Shown in pieces: positions 58,281 to 64,000 of a DNA stretch of 64,000 nucleotides. Origin of the DNA: Thiohalobacter sp. IOR34 (lineage in GTDB: Bacteria > Pseudomonadota > Gammaproteobacteria > Thiohalobacterales > Thiohalobacteraceae). Location of the stretch: assembly GCF_030406045.1 (NCBI RefSeq), contig NZ_CP128988.1, positions 1,089,438 to 1,153,437 on the forward strand, in the 5' to 3' direction. The notes under the pieces were generated by a model that did no database searches, had not been told where the DNA came from, and saw only the letters and a list, made by a program, of their open reading frames with translations. Each line of letters starts with the position of its first letter. The first letter of the stretch is position 1. The translations under genes were made by a program, and so were the position numbers.

Positions 58281-59783
58281 ATGACTAAAGAAATCTTGAT
58301 GGTGGTAGACGCCGTATCCAATGAAAAGGGCGTCGATAGGGAAGTGATCTTCGAGGCGATCGAAGCCGCGCTCGCGTCCGCGACCCGCAAGAAACACGGT
58401 GGCGACATCGACGTGCGGGTTGAGATCGACCGCGAGACCGGTGAATACAAGACCTTCCGCCGCTGGCAGGTGGTGGACGACGAGGACGAGAACTTCGAAT
58501 CGCCTGAGCGCCAGGTGCTCTACACCCGCGCCCAGCAGCTCCAGCCGGGTATCGAGATCGGCGACTACATCGAGGAGCCGATGGAGTCGGTCGAGTTCGG
58601 CCGCATCGCGGCCCAGACCGCCAAGCAGGTCATCGTGCAGAAGGTGCGCGAGGCCGAGCGGGAGCAGGTCGTCGAGGCCTACAAGGACCGCCAGGGCGAG
58701 CTGGTGACCGGCATCGTCAAGCGCGTCGAGCGTGGCAACGTCTATCTCGACCTGGGTGGCAACGCCGAGGGCTTTATCCCACGCGAGGACATGATCCCGC
58801 GTGAGTCGGTGCGCCCCGGCGACCGCCTGCGCGGCTGGCTGAAGGAAGTCCGTTCCGAACCGCGCGGCCCGCAGCTGTTCATCAGCCGCGTGGCGCCGGA
58901 GTTCCTCATCGAGCTGTTCAAGCTCGAAGTGCCGGAGGTCGGCCAGGATCTGATCGAGATCCTCGGCGCGGCGCGCGATCCGGGTCTGCGGGCCAAGATC
59001 GCGGTGCGCTCGCTGGATCCGCGTATCGATCCGGTCGGCGCCTGTGTCGGCATGCGCGGTTCGCGGGTGCAGACGGTCTCCAACGAGCTGGCCGGCGAGC
59101 GCATCGACATCATTCTCTACGACGACAACCCTGCGCAGTTCGTGATCAACGCCATGTCGCCGGCCGAGGTGGTGTCCATCGTGGTCGACGAGGATGCACA
59201 CAGCATGGACGTCGCGGTGGCCGAGGAGCAGCTGTCGCAGGCCATCGGGCGCGGCGGGCAGAACGTGCGCCTGGCCAGCCAGCTGACCGGCTGGGAACTG
59301 AACGTGATGACCGAAGCCGAGGCCGAGGCCAAGAGCGAACAGGAGGCCCAGCAGCTGCAGCAGCAGTTCATGGATCAGCTGGACGTCGACGAGGAGATCG
59401 CAGCGATCCTGGTGCAGGAGGGCTTCTCCAGCATCGAGGAGGTCGCCTATGTTCCCAAGGCTGAACTGCTGGAGGTCGAGGAATTCGACGAGGAGATCGT
59501 CGACGAACTGCGCGGCCGGGCACGCGACGTGCTGCTGACCAAGGCGATTCAGGGTGAGGAGCAGATCGGCGATGCCGAGCCGGCGCAGGATCTGCTCGAA
59601 CTCGAGGGCATGGACCGGGAGCTGGCCTATACACTGGCCGGCCGAGGTATCAAGACACAGGAAGACCTGGCGGAACTGGCCGTCGATGAACTGATGGACA
59701 TCGAGGGCATGGACGAGGAGCGTGCTGCGGCGCTGATCATGGCTGCCCGCGCGCCCTGGTTTGCCGAGGAGCAGCAGGGCTAG
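58281..59783 (+). CDS. nusA: transcription termination/antitermination protein NusA
   Basis: 500 aa, full gammaproteobacterial layout. N-terminal RNAP-binding domain ([19 protein letters not shown]), S1 domain ([20 protein letters not shown]), KH1 and KH2 ([40 protein letters not shown]) and two C-terminal acidic repeats. ATG 58281 has GGAG ten bases upstream; GTG 58275 is possible. Confidence 0.98.
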   Translation: MTKEILMVVDAVSNEKGVDREVIFEAIEAALASATRKKHGGDIDVRVEIDRETGEYKTFRRWQVVDDEDENFESPERQVLYTRAQQLQPGIEIGDYIEEPMESVEFGRIAAQTAKQVIVQKVREAEREQVVEAYKDRQGELVTGIVKRVERGNVYLDLGGNAEGFIPREDMIPRESVRPGDRLRGWLKEVRSEPRGPQLFISRVAPEFLIELFKLEVPEVGQDLIEILGAARDPGLRAKIAVRSLDPRIDPVGACVGMRGSRVQTVSNELAGERIDIILYDDNPAQFVINAMSPAEVVSIVVDEDAHSMDVAVAEEQLSQAIGRGGQNVRLASQLTGWELNVMTEAEAEAKSEQEAQQLQQQFMDQLDVDEEIAAILVQEGFSSIEEVAYVPKAELLEVEEFDEEIVDELRGRARDVLLTKAIQGEEQIGDAEPAQDLLELEGMDRELAYTLAGRGIKTQEDLAELAVDELMDIEGMDEERAAALIMAARAPWFAEEQQG

Positions 59784-59805
59784 GGTCTTCGGGAGAAAGG
59801 GCAAG

Positions 59806-62328
59806 ATGTCGCAAGTAACGGTTAAACAATTTGCAGAGGTCGTCGGAATACCGGTCGAACGGTTGATCACCCAGCTGGACAGTGCCGGGATTCAGGTCAG
59901 CAGCGCCGACGACACCATCAGCGACTCCGAGAAGATGGAGCTGCTGAGCTATCTGCGCAAGAGTCACGGCAAGGGCGAAGCGGCAACGGTTGCCGAACCG
60001 GCCAAGGTCACGCTGAAGCGCAAGACCCGCAGCGAGCTGAAGGTCAAGGCGCCGGGCGGCAGGGCCGCGCCGACCAAGACGGTGGCCGTCGAGGTGCGCA
60101 AGAAGCGCACCTATGTCAAGCGCAGTGCGGTGCTGGAGGAAGACAGCCGCCGCAAGGAAGAGGAAGAGGCCGCGCGCCTGGCGCGCGAGCAGGCCGAGGC
60201 CGCGGCGCGTGCCGAGGCCGAGGCCCGGCGCAAGGCCAAGGAAGAAGAGGAACGCCGTGCCCAGGAGGATGCGGCCCGCCGCAAGGAGAGCGAGGAGGCG
60301 GCCCGCAAGGCGGAGCTGGAGAAGCGCCTGGCCGAGGAGGCCGCACGCCTCAAGGCCGAGGAAGAGGCCCGTCGCCAGCAGGAGCAGGCGGCCGCGGCAC
60401 GCGAACAGCAGCGCAAGGGTTCCAAGCGCGGCGCGCCCGACAAGGGTGGCCGCTACGGGCGCAAGGAACTGCATGTCGCCGCCGACAAGAGCGGCCGGCG
60501 CAAGAAGAAGGGCCGCACCCGCTCGGTTTCGATCAGCGCCTCCGACAAGCATGGCTTCGAACGTCCCACCGCGCCGGTGGTGCGTGAGGTGACGCTGCCC
60601 GAGACCATCACCGTCGCCGAGCTGGCACAGAAAATGTCGGTCAAGGCCGCCGAACTGATCAAGCAGTTGATGAAGATGGGCATCATGGCCACCATCAATG
60701 AGGTGCTGGATCAGGAGACCGCGCAGATCGTCGTCGAGGAACTGGGCCACAAGGTCAAGCTGCTCAAGGAAGACGAAATCGAACAGGAGATCGTGCCGAC
60801 CGAGGTCGAGGGTGAGCGTGTGCCGCGTGCCCCGGTGGTGACCATCATGGGCCATGTCGACCACGGCAAGACCTCGCTGCTGGATTACATCCGCCGTACC
60901 AAGGTGGCGGCGGGCGAGGCCGGCGGCATCACCCAGCACATCGGTGCCTACCATGTCGATACCGACAAGGGCAGCATCACCTTCCTCGATACCCCCGGCC
61001 ACGCGGCCTTCACCGCCATGCGTGCGCGCGGCGCCGAGGTCACGGACATCGTCATCCTGGTGGTGGCGGCGGACGACGGCGTGATGCCGCAGACCGAGGA
61101 AGCGATCCAGCATGCCCGGGCGGCCGGCGTGCCGCTGGTGGTGGCGGTCAACAAAATCGACAAGCCGGAGGCCGATCCGGACCGGGTCAAGAACGAGCTG
61201 GCCCAGCACGACGTGATTCCCGAGGACTGGGGTGGTGACGTCCCCTTCGTGCATGTCTCGGCCAAGACCGGCGAGGGCATCGACGAGTTGCTCGATGCGG
61301 TGCTGCTGCAGGCCGAGATGATGGAGCTGACGGCGGTCAAGGACTGTCCGGCCAATGGCGTGATCATCGAGGCCCGCCTGGATCGCGGTCGCGGTCCGGT
61401 GGCCACGGTGCTGGTGCGCAACGGTGTGTTGCACAAGGGTGACGTGATCCTCAGCGGCAGCGAATACGGCCGGGTGCGCGCCATGTTCGACGAGAACGGC
61501 AAGCCGGTCTCCGAGGCCGGCCCGGCGATGCCGGTGGAGGTGCTGGGTCTGTCCGGCACCCCCAATGCCGGTGATGACGTGGTGGTGGTGCCGGACGAGC
61601 GCAAGGCGCGCGAGGTGGCGCAGTTCCGCCAGGGCAAGAGCCGCGACAGCCGTCTGGCCCGTCAGCAGCAGGCCAAGCTCGACGAGGTCTTCTCGCGCAT
61701 GGGCGGCGGCGAGGTGCACGAGCTCAACCTGCTGATCAAGGCCGACGTGCAGGGCAGCCTGGAAGCGCTGCGCGACTCCCTGACCAAGCTCTCCAACGAC
61801 GAGGTGCGGGTGAAGATCGTCTCCGGGGGCGTCGGCGGCATCAACGAGTCCGATGTCAACCTGGCGGTCGCTTCCGGTGCCATCCTCATCGGCTTCAACG
61901 TGCGCGCCGATGCGGCGGCACGCCGCCTGATCGAGGAGCAGGGTGTCGACCTGCACTACTACAGCGTGATCTACGAGGCGATCGACGACGTCAAGAAGGC
62001 GATCAGCGGCATGCTCTCACCGGAGGTCAAGGAAGAGATCATCGGCCTGGCCGAGGTGAAGGACGTGTTCCGTTCCTCCAAGCTGGGTGCCATCGCCGGC
62101 TGCATGGTGGTCGATGGCGTGGTGCGTCGCAACGCGCCGATCCGCGTGCTGCGTGACAATGTGGTGATCTTCGAGGGCGAGCTGGAATCCCTGCGCCGCC
62201 ACAAGGATGATGTCAACGAGGTCCGCGCCGGCACCGAGTGCGGTATCGGCGTCAAGGACTACAATGACATCAAGCCGGGAGACCAGATCGAGGTCTTCGA
62301 ACGCACCGAGGTCGCCAGAACACTGTGA
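59806..62328 (+). CDS. infB: translation initiation factor IF-2
   Basis: 840 aa. IF2N domains at residues 1-50 and about 265-320, separated by a long charged Ala/Glu/Arg/Lys-rich linker. The GTPase has G1 [10 protein letters not shown]3 DTPGH and G4 NKID. C-terminal domains follow and end [14 protein letters not shown] 59806 ([14 protein letters not shown]) follows GGGAGAAAGG and agrees with the family. An internal start for a shorter isoform, as in E. coli, cannot be judged. Confidence 0.98.
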   Translation: MSQVTVKQFAEVVGIPVERLITQLDSAGIQVSSADDTISDSEKMELLSYLRKSHGKGEAATVAEPAKVTLKRKTRSELKVKAPGGRAAPTKTVAVEVRKKRTYVKRSAVLEEDSRRKEEEEAARLAREQAEAAARAEAEARRKAKEEEERRAQEDAARRKESEEAARKAELEKRLAEEAARLKAEEEARRQQEQAAAAREQQRKGSKRGAPDKGGRYGRKELHVAADKSGRRKKKGRTRSVSISASDKHGFERPTAPVVREVTLPETITVAELAQKMSVKAAELIKQLMKMGIMATINEVLDQETAQIVVEELGHKVKLLKEDEIEQEIVPTEVEGERVPRAPVVTIMGHVDHGKTSLLDYIRRTKVAAGEAGGITQHIGAYHVDTDKGSITFLDTPGHAAFTAMRARGAEVTDIVILVVAADDGVMPQTEEAIQHARAAGVPLVVAVNKIDKPEADPDRVKNELAQHDVIPEDWGGDVPFVHVSAKTGEGIDELLDAVLLQAEMMELTAVKDCPANGVIIEARLDRGRGPVATVLVRNGVLHKGDVILSGSEYGRVRAMFDENGKPVSEAGPAMPVEVLGLSGTPNAGDDVVVVPDERKAREVAQFRQGKSRDSRLARQQQAKLDEVFSRMGGGEVHELNLLIKADVQGSLEALRDSLTKLSNDEVRVKIVSGGVGGINESDVNLAVASGAILIGFNVRADAAARRLIEEQGVDLHYYSVIYEAIDDVKKAISGMLSPEVKEEIIGLAEVKDVFRSSKLGAIAGCMVVDGVVRRNAPIRVLRDNVVIFEGELESLRRHKDDVNEVRAGTECGIGVKDYNDIKPGDQIEVFERTEVARTL

Positions 62329-62335
62329 TCGACGA

Positions 62336-62357
62336 CCCGCCGCCTGCGGGCGGCGGG
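62336..62357 (+). promoter_or_regulatory. GC hairpin between infB and rbfA
   Basis: CCCGCCGCC (62336-62344), TGCG, GGCGGCGGG (62349-62357): a perfect 9-bp stem directly after infB with no T-run. A processing or stability structure is more likely than a terminator, since rbfA follows. Confidence 0.5.
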
Positions 62358-62380
62358 CGGCGGCCGCTACTGCAGCCAGC

Positions 62381-62758
62381 ATGCCCCGAGACTTCCCCAG
62401 AACCCGCCGTGTCGGCGACCAGATCCAGCGCGAACTCGCGGTGCTGATCCGTGACCAGCTCAAGGATCCGCGCCTGGGGCTGGTCACCGTGTCCGCTGTC
62501 GAGGTGTCGCGTGATCTGGCCTATGCCAAGGTGTTCGTCACCCTGCTCGGCGAGGAGGAACCCGAGCGGCGCGACGAGATGCTGACGGTGCTCAACCGGG
62601 CGGCAGGCTTCCTGCGTCACCAGCTGGGCCAGAGCATGAAGCTGCGCACCGTGCCGCAGCTGCGGTTCCTGTACGACGACAGCATCGACCGCGGCAGCCG
62701 TCTGGATTCGCTGATCGAGGAGGCAGTGGCCAAGGATCGGGAACGGCGTGGCGAATGA
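62381..62758 (+). CDS. rbfA: 30S ribosome-binding factor A
   Basis: 125 aa, late 30S assembly factor. Begins MPRDFPRTRRVGDQIQRELA; contains DPRLGLVTVSAVEVSRDLAY and the LRTVPQLRFLYDDSIDRGSR motif. ATG 62381 chosen by homology; no strong Shine-Dalgarno precedes it. Confidence 0.96.
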   Translation: MPRDFPRTRRVGDQIQRELAVLIRDQLKDPRLGLVTVSAVEVSRDLAYAKVFVTLLGEEEPERRDEMLTVLNRAAGFLRHQLGQSMKLRTVPQLRFLYDDSIDRGSRLDSLIEEAVAKDRERRGE

Positions 62759-62790
62759 TTTCAATGGTTTGTTTTTGAGGCATGACACAG

Positions 62791-63708
62791 ATGGCACGTC
62801 GACGCCCGAAAGGCAGAAACGTTAACGGTATCCTGTTGCTGGACAAGCCGACCGGGCTGACCTCCAACAAGGCGCTACAGATCGTCAAACAGCTGTTCAA
62901 GGCACGCAAGGCCGGGCACACCGGCAGTCTCGACCCGCTGGCCAGCGGCCTGCTGCCGATCTGTCTCGGCGAGGCGACCAAGGTCTCCGGTTTCCTGCTC
63001 GATGCGGACAAGCACTACCGGGTGCGCTGCAAGCTGGGCGAGAAGACGGCCACCGGCGATGCCGAGGGGGAGGTGATCGAGACCCGGCCGCTGGAAGGCG
63101 TCGACGCGGCGCGGCTGGAATCGGTGCTGGCCGCTTTCCGCGGTCCCATCGAGCAGATTCCGCCCATGTATTCGGCGGTCAAGCACCAGGGCCAGCGCCT
63201 CTACAAGCTGGCCCGGGAGGGGGTCGAGGTGGAGCGCGAGCCGCGAACGGTGGTGATCCACGAGCTGACCCTGCTGGCCTTCGAGCCGCCCTTCTTCGAT
63301 ATCGACGTGCGTTGCAGCAAGGGCACCTATGTCCGCACCCTGGCCGAGGACATCGGCGAGCAGCTGGGCTGCGGCGCCCACGTCACGGCCCTGCGCCGGC
63401 TCGGTGTCGGCCCCTACGACGATGCCGGCATGGTCACCCTGGATGCGCTGAAAACGCTTGAAGAACAGGGTCTTGCAGCGCTGGATGCGCAACTGCTGCC
63501 GATCGAGAGCGCGCTCACCCAATGGCCCGACGTGCAGCTCAACAGCGATGCCGCCTTCTATCTGCGCCAGGGACAGGCAGTGCAGGTGCCGCATGCGCCG
63601 ACCAGCGGCTGGGTGCGGCTGTACGAGGCCGACCACCGCTTCATCGGCATGGGCCAGATCCTCGATGACGGGCGGGTGGCGCCGAAGCGCCTGATGGCCT
63701 CGGCCTGA
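62791..63708 (+). CDS. truB: tRNA pseudouridine-55 synthase TruB
   Basis: 305 aa. Catalytic Asp lies in [15 protein letters not shown]; the start motif is [15 protein letters not shown], with YKLAREG and [14 protein letters not shown] further on and a C-terminal PUA domain. I prefer ATG 62791, ten bases after GAGG; ATG 62782 is only one base from it. Confidence 0.97.
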   Translation: MARRRPKGRNVNGILLLDKPTGLTSNKALQIVKQLFKARKAGHTGSLDPLASGLLPICLGEATKVSGFLLDADKHYRVRCKLGEKTATGDAEGEVIETRPLEGVDAARLESVLAAFRGPIEQIPPMYSAVKHQGQRLYKLAREGVEVEREPRTVVIHELTLLAFEPPFFDIDVRCSKGTYVRTLAEDIGEQLGCGAHVTALRRLGVGPYDDAGMVTLDALKTLEEQGLAALDAQLLPIESALTQWPDVQLNSDAAFYLRQGQAVQVPHAPTSGWVRLYEADHRFIGMGQILDDGRVAPKRLMASA

Positions 63709-63731
63709 GCGCCGGCAGGGGCAAAATCATC

Positions 63732-63761
63732 TGGACGCCGCACTGGCGGCAAAGTTAGAAT
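63732..63761 (+). promoter_or_regulatory. possible rpsO promoter
   Basis: TGGACG at 63732-63737 and TAGAAT at 63756-63761 with an 18-bp spacer, about 57 bp before rpsO. The -35 is weak. A separate rpsO promoter is known in E. coli. Confidence 0.4.
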
Positions 63762-63817
63762 ATGCGGCTTGATTTGAAGGTTACCGAGCAATCGGTCTAT
63801 TGGGAGTTAAGTAAACC

Positions 63818-64000
63818 ATGTCATTGAATGCTGAACAGAAAGGCCAGGTCGTCAAGGACTATCAGCTGGCCGAGGGCGACACCGGGTCGCCGGAAGTCCA
63901 GGTTGCGCTGCTCACCGCGCGTATCCAGCATCTCACGGATCACTTTGCAGAGCACAAGCAGGATCACCATTCCCGCCGTGGCCTGCTGCGCATGGTCAAC
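63818..64000 (+). CDS. rpsO: 30S ribosomal protein S15 (3'-truncated by window end)
   Basis: First 61 codons: [20 protein letters not shown], then [17 protein letters not shown] and [12 protein letters not shown]. These include the S15 signature around LTARI...LTDHF and the HHSRRGL segment. Preceded by GGGAG. It follows truB as in Pseudomonas and E. coli; the gene continues beyond the window. Confidence 0.97.
   Translation, partial: MSLNAEQKGQVVKDYQLAEGDTGSPEVQVALLTARIQHLTDHFAEHKQDHHSRRGLLRMVN

Overview
The window is high-GC bacterial DNA whose conserved parts follow a gammaproteobacterial order. dapB-carA-carB-greA-yhbY-rlmE-ftsH-folP-glmM-tpiA-secG-tRNA-Leu on the left and rimP-nusA-infB-rbfA-truB-rpsO on the right are the same run as in Pseudomonas, but here it is interrupted. 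A complete 14-subunit nuo operon with separate nuoC and nuoD follows tRNA-Leu, and then comes initiator tRNA-Met. About 29 kb of accessory DNA (28.6-57.5 kb) separates that tRNA from rimP. The accessory content (complete ccm set, many c-type cytochromes, sulfur-handling proteins) suggests a respiratory, probably chemolithotrophic, Chromatiales/Ectothiorhodospiraceae-like organism. The lineage is inference; no rRNA is present.

Layout. 1-13.1 kb: lysine, carbamoyl-phosphate, transcription, rRNA methylation, proteolysis, folate, cell-wall and glycolysis genes, with 7-bp-periodic repeat arrays between several of them. 13.2-28.6 kb: a TA-flanked MITE, a nuo promoter, nuoA-N (with a duplicated 68-bp repeat between nuoA and nuoB), and tRNA-fMet with its own promoter and terminator. 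28.6-32.5 kb: a graveyard of IS3 and IS481 transposase remnants, REP-like hairpins and 245-bp TIR elements, enclosing an A+T-rich methyltransferase and an SDR. 32.6-34.4 kb: a monoheme cytochrome-porin fusion (Cyc2-like layout) overlapping a PEGA/SHOCT-like protein. 34.6-41.5 kb: ccmABCDEFGHI. 41.6-46.5 kb: a small CxxC protein, an ArsR-rhodanese regulator diverging from a membrane hydroxylase, and a VTT-rhodanese / TauE / DsrE sulfur group. 46.7-53.7 kb: a membrane Fe-S protein fused to a GltD-like flavoprotein, a 62-aa membrane protein, an octaheme HAO-family cytochrome, a pentaheme relative, an exported hydrolase and a methyltransferase. 53.8-57.5 kb: an arsenosugar-type cluster (arsS, arsM, two glycosyltransferases). 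57.5-64 kb: rimP operon with a terminator-rich leader, then truB and partial rpsO.

How it fits together. The ccm genes would mature the cytochromes encoded nearby. The 46.7-52.1 kb genes look like an uncharacterised electron path between NAD(P)H, membrane Fe-S centres and periplasmic multiheme cytochromes, and they are the best candidate for an undescribed system here. A second theme is repeats acting on genes. At least eight repeat families occupy the intergenic spaces. In two places repeat or MITE sequence runs in frame into the 5' end of a gene for an exported protein and appears to supply part of its hydrophobic leader.
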